Source: Blepharisma stoltei
Lineage: Eukaryota > Ciliophora > Heterotrichea > Heterotrichida > Blepharismidae
Reading direction: 5' to 3'
NCBI GenBank assembly: GCA_914767885.1
Contig: CAJZBQ010000053.1
Location: forward strand, 930,001-994,000
DNA: 64,000 nucleotides
Shown: piece by piece, positions 8,655 through 19,208 of the stretch
Layout: each line of letters starts with the position of its first letter
How positions within the stretch are numbered: the stretch's first letter is position 1
Made by a program: the position numbers and the translations under genes
The notes under the pieces: generated by a model
Database searches by the model: none
The model's input: the letters and a program-made list of their open reading frames with translations, nothing else
Told to the model about the DNA's origin: nothing

Positions 8655-11361
8655 TTAATATATATTGTCATCTTTTTCGTCAAACTTTATCATCACCTTT
8701 ACATTATTTCTTGAATTTCTAGCTGGCCTATACTGGATAGCTGGTATCTGTGGACCTTCAATAGTAAAACTTTCCCCCTCTTGATTTTCACCTGAAATAA
8801 TTTTTAATGTCCCTGCTTCAATGTCTAAAACAACACACAGCTTTGAAATGCCTTTGCCAAGCCCATAAGAATACAAACACCCTACAATATTTTTATGCTT
8901 ACTCCCAATTCTAAGAGAATATAAAGCATTGAGAAAGTCATACCCCTCTTCATGAGGTAATTTTTTTTTAAATATAATATAAAATATTTGGCATATAAAT
9001 AACGATTAATAATTCTCTTAATTTATATAGCTACATTTTTAAAGCATAAATTTTATTTTTATATTTCATTTTAGTCACATTGAATGATAAAACTTTAACT
9101 CCTACAGTCAGAAAATATTTTCCCCCTACTAAAGGGTGGAAGTTAGGCGAAGACACTCCAATTTTTAATTGTCCAGATTTTTCGTCTGTAGAAAAAATTG
9201 CATTAGAAATTACCTTGATTTTCCATATGTGCTTTCCAAAATAATAAGGGTACTGGGCAAGAATAATCCCAGCCCTTTCGAACTGGACTCATTTTTCATC
9301 TCCACGTTTATTGATTATTGCAAGATTTTTACAGATATTTTCATCAATGTCTTGCAAGTCAAAGGTGGAAACTGAGGTAATTTCGCTTCATGGGCTTTGT
9401 TTAGTATCTTCTTCTGATATAGCAGCTACTCGAAACCTATAGGTGGTTTTTGGGAGAAGATCAGTTATAATACAAGTGTGGGCTTCTCCTTTATATACCT
9501 GTCGAAATTGTTCAACGCCACGGACTTTGCTTCCAACGCCATATTCTAATGAATAAATGCTTTTTCCTGAAGTATAAGTCCAGGAAAGCTTGATTTCTGA
9601 AGAAGTTTGCTGTTTCAATATAAATTTCCTAGGCTCTGACGGGTCGGAATTAGTAAGATCTGTATTTGTGTTATTTCCTACATATGAAAAAGGATTTGGG
9701 CTAGAAATATTGCTTCTTCTGTAGTTTGAAATAGAATTTAGCGGAGACTGAGTATTATTTAATGAAGGTTGTGGAGATGGGAAGCTGGAATATCGGTCCT
9801 GAGCAGGAGAATTATTTATTTCAAAAAAATTCCCTGAATTTATTCCTTTTAAAATCGCTGATATATCAATGCTTTGAAACTGGGCATCTACACTGCTCAT
9901 ATGAGATTCAGAGACTGACAAAGAATGGTCAATCATTTTACTTAAATATTTAAGGCTTTCAAGCATAGCACTTTTTGGGAGCTCGACTGCAGTTTCTATT
10001 AATTTTACTGCAGCGTTGATGCTTAATAATTTTCCATTAATTTCTTCTCGATTGAAATTAAGCTGCTGGATTTTTTTTTCGTTAAAATTATTGATTTCGT
10101 CTATGCATTCTTCTTCTTTTAGCTCAATTGCGCGTTTAGCTATTTTAAAAGCTTCTTTTATTTTATTTATCGCTTCATTTTTAGCGTATTCTATGTCAGG
10201 CTCTAAAACTTCAATATCATTTAGTTCAAAAATAAGTTTTTTTCGGAGTTTTTCTAATTTATTTTGTTTGCTTTTAATTTCATGCAAAGTCTCTGAAAAA
10301 GCGTCTTCAATTTTTAATATTGGGTGGCTACTATGCATAGATAAGCAGTATTTGCATATTGATTTTCAATCTTCTGTACAAAAATAAGCCAAATTTTCCC
10401 TTACTCCCCCCCATCCTTGATCGAACGATTTTCATATTATGCAAATTTTTATATATATAAAACTATATTAGTTATCAGAAGCTTGGGAAGATGTACATAA
10501 TGAAGTTGTTTTCAGAGACTTTGAGACGACAAAACGCTACGGAATCAACCATTCGAAGTGATTTAGTCATCAACCTAGGCTTAAAACCTCAATAATCTAA
10601 TAAAATAGAGATTTCTTTAAAATTTTTTTTAAAAAAAAAATTTTTTTAATTCAATAAGGAACAAATTAAAATTTATAAAGTTTAAAGGGGTAATTCATAA
10701 ATCAAAATATTAAAAATTGGTAGTTTTATGAAATTAATTCAGATTTTTGCTGTAAAAATAATTATTAAATACTCTTAACCCTCTTATTTAAAAGTAAATA
10801 AAAAAATATATATATATATATTTTTTATTTTATATATAAAATTTTTTTTTCCCAAAAAAATTTTTTTTAACCCCATCCTTGATCGAACGATAGCGAGCCG
10901 TTCGATCAAGGATGGGGGGGGAGTTACACTCTTTTTTATTTTTTTTAAAAAAAAATAAATTTCCTAGCAAAAATTAAAATAATTTTTTTAAAGAAGTTAT
11001 GGAATTCGCAGTAATTAAAATTCGTGATTTTTGATAGCTTAATAGGTGCTTGCGAATGTGATTTATATGCTCCTAAAGAATGAATATAGCTATAGCACTC
11101 ACTGCACAGTAATATTTTGCATGTTTCACAGCTAGTTTTTGCAGGTCTTGTAGTGCATCTTTCACAATTCAAAGGATCTGAAGTTTCCTCCAAAGCAAGC
11201 AAAATTCAGTTATGTGTGGTTTCGGACTGTGATATGCTGATATTACATAATGGGCATGAATTTCCAATATGACTAAAACACACCGAACTGTAGCAGCATG
11301 GCAAAATTGTGGGGTATATCTGTATTTGATTACAAACTGAACATTTTATTTCCTGTTCCAT
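8655..11361 (-). CDS. TRIM-type protein: RING, B-boxes, coiled coil, FN3, SPRY
   Basis: The start ATG is at 11361 (MEQEIKCSVCNQ). RING pattern: CSVC...LPCCYSSVCFSH...CPLC. B-box 1 follows (CERCTTRPAKTSCETCKILL...H...H) and then B-box 2 (YCEFHN..., YFCTEDWKSICKYC, HSSH), split by a MITE-bearing IES at 10402-10974. Next come a coiled coil (about 10330-9950), a Ser/Asn-rich linker, a fibronectin III domain (about 9640-9390, ending TTYRFRVAAISEED) and a B30.2/SPRY domain (about 9300-8655, VQFERAGIILAQ...FGKHIWKIKV). TGA codons at about 10366, 9386 and 9291 read as Trp. TRIM proteins are RING E3 ubiquitin ligases; RING/B-box/FN3/SPRY is the MID1-like (class C-I) order. Another insert near 8960-9060 is not resolved. 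Confidence 0.85.
10402..10926. mobile_element. MITE family B
   Basis: TA-flanked ends TACTCCCCCCCATCC and GGATGGGGGGGGAGTTA. The subterminal repeat CTTGATCGAACGA appears at both ends, with a hairpin (10871-10910) at the right. The outer CTCCCC matches family A, but the subterminal sequence differs. Confidence 0.8.
10402..10974. other. IES of about 573 bp containing MITE family B
   Basis: It interrupts B-box 2 of the TRIM gene. The proposed TA-TA join gives EFHN...ENLAYFCTED. The outer boundary on the high-coordinate side is uncertain. Confidence 0.6.
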
Positions 11362-11394
11362 TTATTAAATTAACACAAAGCAAATATAATTATT

Positions 11395-12520
11395 TTAATT
11401 CTTGCTTCTTTTTATTCTTGAGATTAGTGTCTTGCATTTTTTACAATGGTAAAGAATTTCTTGGAATTCCCCGCTCCCATAGCAAGTTCTGCAGCATAAT
11501 TTTTGCCAGCTAAATAAAAATTACAATGATATTGATGGAAATTTGAACTTGACTGTAGTATTATCATTGAAATATTTTATATAATAATTTTTTTGTATTA
11601 AGACGATTTTTTAAGTGGCAGGCCTCAAAATATTAATTTTAAGACCCCAAAAATGGCTTGAAAAGGGTAAGCATTTGAGAAAAACATGCATAGAGAATAG
11701 AAACTTCGCACTCACATTTAGGGCAAAATCCTTTAGAAGTTACATAATTCATCGGATCGCCATGAGCTGCACAAGTTTCTTGCAGATTGGGCTTGTCCCG
11801 CTGTGAATCAGGCTCATTTTCGTGGGTGCTTAGAGTAGGCTTTGTGTTAGCTGAGTCTTTTATTTTTTCTGATATTTTTGAGACGGTTTTATGTGTGATA
11901 TAGCTTTTAGTTTCTGTGATTAATGATTGCTTACTCCCCACTTTAAATTGGAGCAAAAACACTATTCCAATTTAAAGTGGCTTAATTTTATTTGAAAAAA
12001 ATTATAAATTTTATAGAAATAATATTTTTAATTTTAAATTTGGGTAAAAATAAAATTTTATCGATATTCTGTTCCAATATATAGGGCAGGAGTTAATAGA
12101 GTTTTTTGTGGAATCTTGGGCAAAGGATTTCAAAGGCTCTTGGCATTTTTCAGCGTCTTCGAAATCGGAATCACTGCTCAGGATTTCGCCTGAGTCATAG
12201 GTGAAATTTAAATCTAAACTTCCTACTCCATGATCCCAAAAATCCAGAGATGTTTCAAGCCTTGGTAACCCATCAGCAGGAACTTTGTTTAATGCTGACA
12301 CAAACGGCTGGGTTTTATTGAGATCGTTGATGATCATTGTCGGTTGCCTTGTATGAGAACTCTCTGAGTTCGCGCTTTCGCTGGACTCCAAGTATGTATC
12401 TACTTCTTTCTGAATAGCTACTTCTTTTTGGTCTTTTTCTTTTATTTTATCCTTATTTCGATAAGATCTTTTTGGCTCCAAATGCAGAATTGCATTTCTT
12501 GCATATGCCAGATTTTTCAT
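11395..12520 (-). CDS. Cys-rich, probably zinc-binding protein, unknown role
   Basis: The ATG at 12520 begins MKNLAYARNAILHLEPKRSY. The N-terminal half is Lys/Glu- then Ser-rich and looks disordered. The C-terminal half has a B-box-like cluster, CAAHGDPMNYVTSKGFCPKC, and a second cluster, LCCRTCYGSGEF...YHCKKCKTL, ending SRIKRSKN at 11395. Two TA-bounded inserts (11932-12081, 11573-11690) and one intron (11510-11524) must go to join these parts. It lies 33 bp upstream of the TRIM gene on the same strand. Paired Cys/His sites suggest structural zinc binding; no enzyme motif is seen. Confidence 0.7.
11510..11524 (-). other. 15-nt intron
   Basis: Minus-strand GTAATTTTTATTTAG between KFPSIS and FWQKLCC. 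Confidence 0.75.
11573..11690. other. IES (118 bp)
   Basis: TA pairs with TA. Joining gives ECEVSILYFNDNTTVKF. Confidence 0.6.
11932..12081. other. IES (about 150 bp) with a family C hairpin at one end
   Basis: It begins with TTACTCCCCACTTTAAATTGG and an immediate inverted copy (CCAATTTAAAGTGG, to about 11980). The TA-TA join gives SCPKQSLITETK in frame. Confidence 0.65.
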
Positions 12521-12672
12521 TTTGGATTAAAAATTATTAACCTTAGCATCAGTATTTAATAATTGAAATTCTTATAAATTTTATATTATCCATACAAGAT
12601 TTTAAATTTAGTTTATTTTTCTATTATAGGATAATGCAAAGATGAATATATAATAGAATGTTGCAAGATTAC

Positions 12673-13004
12673 TAACTCCCCATCCCATTTAGTTTGTAAT
12701 AAAAAATTCTGTCCCAATTTAAAAAGGGTTTATTTTTTGTGAAAAAATTAATATAATAAAAATTTTTTTTTATAAAGAATTTTCATTCAAAAAATTAATC
12801 TATTCAAAATTCCAACTGTGTATATAGCAAACTACACTACTTGAGATCCCTCATTGAATAAGGAAAAAGCTATTTATATAAAAATCAATATTTTTATTAT
12901 AAATTTTACATTAAAAAATTTAAATTTTGTTATAATTTAAGGAGTTTGTTTACTAAAAAATGGCAATTTTACAGCTGTTTTGTTGCAATTTTAAAGGGGG
13001 AGTA
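12673..13004. mobile_element. MITE family C, intergenic
   Basis: TA-flanked CTCCCCATCCC... to ...GCAATTTTAAAGGGGGAG. The left end has a TTTAG/CCAATTTAAAAAGGG-type partial hairpin. It fills most of the 660-bp gap between the Zn-binding gene and the kelch gene. No ORF is present. Confidence 0.7.
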
Positions 13005-13181
13005 AATGGCTATATATAATCCAATAATTTATTCGAAAATTTCCTTAATTATGGTGCATTGGGAGTTTTTGGGCACATCTGTGCGGCTCTTAGTGGACGC
13101 TCGGCTTCGTATTTTCAGATTCTGACATATTGTCTATTAGGGACATATACTGGTTCTTAAAAAGGCCTAGGGTATCATATA

Positions 13182-14402
13182 ATGAAGTGCTGGAAACAAG
13201 ATTGCATAAAAGAATCCATATATTTGTGTCAATGCTCTGAACAAGGAATTTACTCATGCGAAACTCATTATATTGACCATCTGCAACTTAACATCCAACA
13301 AAGACATCTGCCTCAGCCTCTAAAATTCAAGCCAAGCCAAAATGCAAAGCAAGCTCTTTGCTCTTATCTTAAAAGTAGGAACGCAGAGTTAAATACCCTT
13401 CAATCAGAAGCAATTAGTAAAATATCCCAAAAAATAAAGAAACTCAACACTCAATTAAAAATAGCAATTGATGAAATTACAAGAGTAAAAAAAGAAAATC
13501 AAGCATTGATAGCCAGAATTGTCCAGGCTGAACAAATATCTCTGCACGATGACTTGGCAAAGATTTTAGCTTTAGACCCTGATGAAGCCATTGAAATTAT
13601 TCAAGATAATATTTGTAGAATTGATATTCGAAAAATTCCTAAATATATTGAATGCAATTTAGATACTTTTGATTATTCAATTAGTGGAAATGAAATCGAT
13701 ATTTTTCGTGATAATTCAAAAATGTTATTAAGAGTAAGTCTGGAAGATCTTACAATTAAAGAAGCTGAAATAGCAATGAACCAAAATACCAATACTCATT
13801 TATCAATTTGTAAAATCTCAAATAGTAATCTTATTTGTATTGGAGGTTACAATCCTTATACTTCAACAGCATTTATGATATATCCTGATAATAGCATTAA
13901 ATATCTTGCTAATTTATCACAGCCATGCGGATTCTCAAGTGCTATTTATTATAAGAATGAAGTATATGCATTTGGTGGTTACAATAATAGTGGATACGTA
14001 ATGACTCCTGAGAAATATAACATCTCAGAAAATATATGAAAGCCTCTCCCTAAAATTAGTGTAGGCGCAAATTGTTGCACCGGCTTTGTTTATAAAAATA
14101 AGATTTTCTTTGCAGGAATTCAACATTCAAAAGTTTATATTTACGATATTCAACAAAATTCATACTCAGTAATTCCAATCGGGTTAAATCCAAGTAAGGG
14201 CAAGGTTTTAATTTTAAACAGAAATATTTTTTATGTGATTGAGTCTGGCTCACATATCTATGAAGTTGGTCTTAATGACCTAAATTGGAAAGCTGTTGGA
14301 AGCTGTGAACCATTGAATAATTATCCGGTATCTCATTTTGTTGAATTTAAAAATTGTATTTACTTTCTGAATGAAGGATCATATATAGCTCCTGCATTTT
14401 AA
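13182..14402 (+). CDS. Kelch-repeat protein with N-terminal Cys/His domain and coiled coil
   Basis: The ATG at 13182 begins MKCWKQDCIKESIYLCQC. The pattern C-C-C-C...H...H resembles a B-box-like zinc site and is similar to the small protein at 49945-50232. A coiled coil follows (about residues 60-120), then kelch-type repeats: ICIGGYNPYTSTAFMIYP, VYAFGGYNNSGYVMTPEKYN, and after TGA=Trp at 14037-14039, WKPLPKISVGANCC. The last repeats run to a TAA at 14400-14402. Kelch propellers usually bind protein partners. TGA at the classic kelch Trp position is strong evidence for UGA=Trp. Confidence 0.85.
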
Positions 14403-14915
14403 TAGGTCATTATCGACCATCCATTTTAATTTTCAAGCTAAATTTGGCTTGCAAAATTTTTGAAAAGTGCAAACGAAATGCAAATCTCCTTTATGGTTTT
14501 GAGATGCCTAATCAGACTTCGACTGCATAGAGAAAGTCCTGGCCATTTTTATAGCCTGTATGCTGCTTGACCATAGTGATCTATTATGGTGCATAAACTA
14601 TATTTATAGATTTGATTTAGATTCGAAATCAGTCCTAAAATTGAAGAAAATATAATTTAAGGAAATAGAATTTTAATAATTAATTTCTTATTAATTTGCT
14701 GCCTTTTTATAAAAGAAATAGCTAAAACGTGAAATATTTATAGATTTCTAATAGTTTTTAAAGAAAAATATATCGGTTAAAATGTTTAATCTAATCCACA
14801 ATAATTATACTGCTAATACAATCTGACCGAAATAGGTTTACTTCCTATTTCTCAAATTTATAAAATTAAATAAGCTATTTCAAAAATGTCAAGAAAATTA
14901 AAATTACTAGCACCG
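14403..14915. other. Intergenic, nothing recognised
   Basis: About 510 bp between convergent genes. It is AT-rich, with a more complex stretch at 14480-14600. No ORF, TIR or hairpin was recognised. Confidence 0.5.
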
Positions 14916-15491
14916 CTAGGCTTTATTTGATGCTATGAATTTTTTATTAAGCAATACAATATCATCTTTCAATCCTGGGTACTTTTTAGCATGCTTTTTC
15001 ATTATTTCAACTAGCCCTCTCACATATTCTTCACTGGCCGAAAAAGTGTCCATTCTATCCATTTCTCTACTAAACGTCGACAAATTTCTATTTTTCCCTT
15101 TTTCAACAATCACATTTTTTGCTTTTCTTTTAGCCAAATTTCTGGTCTCACTTAAATTTGAAAATTTTGTTGCCCCAAGATCCCGCATTGTGCTTTTTTT
15201 CACTTGATCTCTATTTAAATCTTTTGAAATCTCTAAACATGATGTTGTCCTTAAAGATTTACTTTTAGACCTGTGGCCTGGCAATAGGATTTTTCTTTTT
15301 AAATTATCGATCCTGTTTTCTAGCTGTTCTCATTCATTTTCAGTGTTTTCTCTATTTGTTTCATAATCGGTTCTATCATATGAAGTTTTTTCAAAAGGTT
15401 CAATTAATTCTGAGAGCTGCTTGACCTTTGGATGTTTGTAAGTATAGGAATAATTTAAGCTGGGAGAAGGATCAATATCTTGATATGCCAT
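14916..15491 (-). CDS. Basic coiled-coil protein, unknown
   Basis: The ATG at 15491 begins MAYQDIDPSPSLNYSYTYKH. TGA at about 15331 reads as Trp (ENEWEQLENR), after which a helical, basic stretch follows (LENRIDNLKRKILLPGHRSK). The C-terminus is helical and ends NKKFIASNKA. About 191 residues, with no known domain. The ORF looks shorter unless TGA is read as sense. Confidence 0.7.
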
Positions 15492-15560
15492 TTAAAATAA
15501 ATAAAAATAAGAATAATACTATTTATTTATTATAAGAAATAGATTATAAAGATGTGTATT

Positions 15561-15782
15561 TTAGTTATAGTTGGCATATACATTCATAGAAAGCTCTTCC
15601 ATTGGTTTAGAAATGTGAGGCTCAGGGATTGCTTTTTCTGTTGGCCTAAAAGATTCAAAGATTTCTGGTTCAAGCGGCTCAGGCTGGAGATTTAGTGGTC
15701 TTTCACCATATAGGTAAGAATTATCTCTTAAGTAAGGGATTCTGTCATCTTCTTTGTAGAATTGGCTTGAAGCATTTATCAT
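15561..15782 (-). CDS. Small acidic, Pro-rich protein, 73 aa
   Basis: It begins MINASSQFYKEDDRIPYLRD and is rich in Pro/Glu (ERPLNLQPEPLEPEIF), ending MNVYANYN. No domain is recognised. It lies 70 bp upstream of the coiled-coil gene on the same strand, in a region otherwise free of coding signal. A real gene seems likely from codon use, but this is not certain. Confidence 0.55.
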   Translation of the reverse strand: MINASSQFYKEDDRIPYLRDNSYLYGERPLNLQPEPLEPEIFESFRPTEKAIPEPHISKPMEELSMNVYANYN

Positions 15783-16009
15783 GATTAACGAATTTTATCC
15801 TGTTTTCGGCTGAATACTGAATTTCAGGCCGTTTTGATGTTATAGAATTATTAAATGTTTAGATTATTTATAAAGGCATAAATTTAAAAAGAATTCGTTC
15901 TTTCATAAGTCCTAAAAATTAATGTAATTAGCATATAAACAATTTTTATTTAGACTAAGATTTCAGCATTTCTTTTGCAATAATTTTGATAAATTTATAT
16001 TGAGGAATA

Positions 16010-16564
16010 CATTACATTACATTACATTACATTAGAATTTATATCGCTTAACGTCCACTACGGGGTTACAACTCCAGGTTTATCACTCGCCTTTCGTCGC
16101 ATCGGGCCCACCAGTCTGCTGGAGACAAACTTGCTTCGATCACCAAGGTGCTTCTAGGGCAAATGTCCACGTCTTCGACGGCTCATGGATGAGCTACTTG
16201 CTTGTACATGGGTTGCTTTTCCGAAAAACCCAAAAAATGGATTTTTTCTGGTCGGCTATCGGCAAAAAGGAAAAATGCAAAGCCTGGGACGTAACGCCCA
16301 GTTTCACGCTAGGGAGTCGCCCGAATGGTCCAGAGGACTTTGCTGGGCTTCCCCTTTCCAACCTTGCACCCTCCTTCCCCACGAGGAAAAATCCACCCCT
16401 GAGAATAGACTAGGGCTAGGCTCTGAAAGCTACCAGAATTGCTTACCTAGCATTGCCGTCCATCTCTGAAATGGTAAAACCTTGCCGGATATAATTAAAA
16501 TATGAGTCGAGGCTGCATGGCCGGGAGGCCATGCCCAGACGAAGACGCCATATATTTTAATTAT
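16010..16564 (-). mobile_element. SINE-like retroelement S2
   Basis: Target duplication TTATATTGAGGAATA at 15995-16009 and 16565-16579. The plus left end is (ACATT)n, the tail if the element reads on minus. The plus right end is ...GACGAAGACGCCATATATTT, so the minus start is near ATGGCGTC. Nearly identical to S5 (34239-34778). It contains GGACGTAACGCCCAG, shared with S3-S5. Confidence 0.85.
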
Positions 16565-16579
16565 TATATTGAGGAATAA

Positions 16580-17007
16580 GAAAATATTATTGGACTTTAT
16601 CTATAAGTTATCATAGAAAATCCATTATTATAATTTTCATAAACAATTTTGCTTTGTTAAAACTTTTAATCAATTGTATGCACTATTTTTATATATGAAT
16701 TCACCCTTCTTGTAAGCCAAGCAAGCTATATCTTGCACACTACACGCCTTCATATTATCTTTTAGTCAAAAATAAAAAGTTACCAATTCAATATTCATAT
16801 CTATTAAAGTAAATCCTATGATTTTAACTCATATTCCTCTAGCACTAATATCTATTTCCTTATCAGCTCACCACTATTATCTCTTCGTTAAAAATTATTC
16901 CCATACTTAATTGCCAATCTATCAGAAAACGTCTCACCCTCCATCTTTTAATTCCATCCAACGCAATAAACAGATAGGTACGATAATCTCATAACAGGAT
17001 AATTAAT
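16580..17007. other. Intergenic upstream of the first collagen-like gene
   Basis: About 430 bp of AT-rich DNA, pyrimidine-rich near 16860-16960. No repeat or ORF was recognised. It should hold the collagen 1 promoter. Confidence 0.4.
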
Positions 17008-17553
17008 ATGGTCAAACTGGCAATTCTGATGATTTTAGCTTTAACTGCCCTTGCATTCAGACCTAATTTCAAAAGCTCGTTTATAGAGGGAGAGCAGGCA
17101 AGCTGTGATAAGAAGCAGGAAGAGCAGCCATGCGAAGAAGCAAAACCAGAAGAGCAGCCATGCGAAGAAGCAAAGCCAGAAGAACAAAAATGCCAAGAAG
17201 AGCAGCAGGTTAAAATTGTATATGAAAAAGGAGATAAAGGAGAAGTAGGAGAACAAGGATGCCAAGGACCACAAGGCCCACCAGGCCCACAAGGACCTGC
17301 AGGGTGTAAAGGAGAAAAAGGAGATAAAGGAGAAAAAGGAGACAAAGGAGACCAAGGAGAACAAGGCTGCAAAGGAGAAAAAGGAGAAGTAGGGGAAGCT
17401 GGACCTTGTGGAATCCAAGGGTGTAAAGGAGAAAAAGGAGATTGCGGAGATAGAGGACCAGCAGGGGTCATTATTCGATGCCAAGAAATCGATGAAGTTG
17501 TAGAGCAGTGCAAATGTCAAGAAAAAGACGATAAGGCTGCATCAAAATGGTAA
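17008..17553 (+). CDS. Secreted collagen-like protein 1
   Basis: The signal peptide [16 protein letters not shown] is followed by a Glu/Lys/Cys-rich region with a direct repeat ([10 protein letters not shown] twice). An uninterrupted Gly-X-Y run of about 80 residues follows (residues about 78-155), rich in KGEKGD and QGPPGP-type triplets with Cys in several X/Y positions. The C-terminal tail is Cys-containing and ends AASKW. Such Gly-X-Y runs form collagen triple helices, and Cys in triplets suggests disulfide cross-links. It is probably extracellular (cell coat or cyst wall, inferred). It is the first of three tandem paralogs on the same strand. Confidence 0.9.
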   Translation: MVKLAILMILALTALAFRPNFKSSFIEGEQASCDKKQEEQPCEEAKPEEQPCEEAKPEEQKCQEEQQVKIVYEKGDKGEVGEQGCQGPQGPPGPQGPAGCKGEKGDKGEKGDKGDQGEQGCKGEKGEVGEAGPCGIQGCKGEKGDCGDRGPAGVIIRCQEIDEVVEQCKCQEKDDKAASKW

Positions 17554-17839
17554 GCCAAAGGTAAAATCATAACATATTCTTACTGATATCGCGTTTTATT
17601 TATTAATAATAATAAATTTATAGCCACATATAAATTTAATAATATTTCCAAAAATTGATTTTTCTCTAAAAATGGCACTTATACAAATAAGCCAATTTTT
17701 ACGAATTTTTTGAAATATAAAATAATAATTCTTCTATTTTGCAATAATTTTTAATTTATTTAAGATTTTATATGTGATTTATTTCCAATTTAAAATGATA
17801 AATAATACTATTTTTCTACCTATCAGATACTTAAAAAAT

Positions 17840-18053
17840 TATAGGCATATCCTGTAAATAGCCCGATATCAGCTAGGGATAGAGGCCAAACTTCCCACAC
17901 TTGGCTCGGCCAAAATGGGCTGGCCCAACCAAGTGGAAAATGGCAAATAAGCCTCCTTCCACTTGGTTCGACAATCCATTTTGGCCGAACCAAGTGGGAA
18001 GTTTTGGTCTCTATCCCTAGCCCACTTCGGGCTATTTGCAGGATATGCCTATA
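17840..18053. repeat. 214-bp palindromic element between collagen genes
   Basis: The arms begin TATAGGCATATCCTG and end CAGGATATGCCTATA. They pair over roughly 75-80 bp, including AGGGATAGAGGCCAAAC / GTTTTGGTCTCTATCCCT. The loop carries a second inverted pair (CCAAGTGGAA / TTCCACTTGG). TA ends suggest a hairpin MITE. It is distinct from families A-C. Confidence 0.85.
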
Positions 18054-18110
18054 TTTAATACCGATTGCCTATTCTTCACAAAATATACTGTGATACTTAT
18101 CATTTTTTTA

Positions 18111-18131
18111 CTATTTGCAAGCTTATTAACC
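18111..18131 (+). promoter_or_regulatory. Conserved upstream motif, collagen 2
   Basis: ATTTGCAAGC within CTATTTGC...TATTAACC, about 30 bp before the ATG. It recurs with few changes at 19163-19182 before collagen 3 (27 bp from its ATG) and is preceded by CATTTTTTT in both. Outside this block the two upstream regions differ, so the block is probably a shared promoter or transcription-start element. Confidence 0.5.
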
Positions 18132-18160
18132 TCAATAAAATAATGGTTATATAAATTTAA

Positions 18161-18625
18161 ATGGTACGAGTTGCAATTCTGATAGCGCTCTCTGTAGCTG
18201 TTTTAGCTGTTAAACCTGGCTTATTGCAACAGGAAGATATTCTTCATGCTGGAAGTGGATGCTGCCCAACTGTGGAAACAAAAACTGTAGATTTCGATGA
18301 TTGTGTTGTAACCAGACAGGGATGCCAAGGACCACAAGGATGCCAAGGACCACCAGGATGTCCAGGACCTCAAGGACCTAAAGGGCCTCAAGGATGTCCA
18401 GGACCAAAAGGACCTAAAGGACCAAAAGGAGACACAGGAGACTGCGGCCCAGAAGGATGCCAAGGACCAGAAGGATGCCAAGGACCAAAAGGACCACAAG
18501 GCTGTCCAGGCCCACAAGGTCCTCCTGGAGAAAAAGGTTGCCAAGGTCCAAGAGGATGCAGCGTTAAAATTATTGAGTACGATGACGACGAATGTGGATG
18601 CGAAGAAGCTATAGTGCACCAGTAA
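18161..18625 (+). CDS. Secreted collagen-like protein 2
   Basis: The signal peptide [20 protein letters not shown] is followed by a short spacer with a CC pair. A Gly-X-Y run of about 75 residues follows, dominated by [12 protein letters not shown] and GPKGPK triplets. The acidic Cys tail ends [10 protein letters not shown]. It is more Pro-rich and less charged than collagen 1. It shares an upstream motif with collagen 3, which points to joint expression. Confidence 0.9.
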   Translation: MVRVAILIALSVAVLAVKPGLLQQEDILHAGSGCCPTVETKTVDFDDCVVTRQGCQGPQGCQGPPGCPGPQGPKGPQGCPGPKGPKGPKGDTGDCGPEGCQGPEGCQGPKGPQGCPGPQGPPGEKGCQGPRGCSVKIIEYDDDECGCEEAIVHQ

Positions 18626-19208
18626 CAGATAAAACTAAATAATTATTTTTAAAAAAATGTTCCTATCAGTTAAAAAAATGTAAAAAGGGATGGAGAAAAT
18701 CAAACATAAATAAAATATAATAAAAGTTTAAGAAAATTATGCATGGCCACAGCCTAGTGAAGAGAATAAGACTAATAATTTAAGCTGCTTTATTTTTAAA
18801 TATTTCTAATTTTACCATAAATGCTTATTTTTACTCATATTTTCAATACAGTTATAAAAAACAAGCCGGGTGCAAGTCAAATGACTTTGCCTTTTTGATA
18901 GTGTCCATTTTACCCGAAAAAATTTTTTGCCCGAAAATTGATCGAAAATTTTTGATAATAAGACATTTGACCGAACAAAAACCGTTAATTTTCGGCCAAA
19001 TGTCCGCGCTATCAAAAATTTTCGACCAAATGGATTTCGATGAAATGTAGACAGTCAAAAATCCACGGTCATTTGACATGGAGCCAACAAGCCATCTTTT
19101 GTCCATAAAAAAATATTTAAAATAAAATACTTTCTGGTAGGGTTGTTTTACCATTTTTTTCACCATTTGCAAGCATATAACCACCAATGAAAAATCTAAT
19201 ATAATCAA
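18626..19208. other. Intergenic between collagen 2 and 3
   Basis: AT-rich 5' part. 18880-19080 carries internal near-repeats of TTTGACCGAA / TTCGACCAAA / CATTTGACATGG, perhaps an old element. No convincing ORF. Confidence 0.4.
19163..19182 (+). promoter_or_regulatory. Conserved upstream motif, collagen 3
   Basis: CCATTTGCAAGCATATAACC, the counterpart of 18111-18131, ends 27 bp before the ATG. Confidence 0.5.

Noticed and set aside
13060-13120. GC-rich stretch GTGCGGCTCTTAGTGGACGC as a SINE remnant
   Set aside because: Only a few words resemble the SINE end; no tail, duplication or element-length match.
16010-16034. (ACATT)n as a possible CRISPR or telomere-type repeat
   Set aside because: Short uninterrupted microsatellite without spacers, and it sits at the tail end of a retroelement.
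16185-16469. ORFs inside the SINE-like elements (also 34402-34686, 6314-6535, 30934-31242)
   Set aside because: They recur only because the element is repeated, overlap in several frames and show no domain.
17041-17520. Long minus-strand ORFs opposite the collagen genes (also 16989-17513, 18221-18619, 19368-19685)
   Set aside because: Antisense shadows of the Gly-X-Y repeats; their Ser/Pro/Phe-rich sequence mirrors the repeat period and has no start context.
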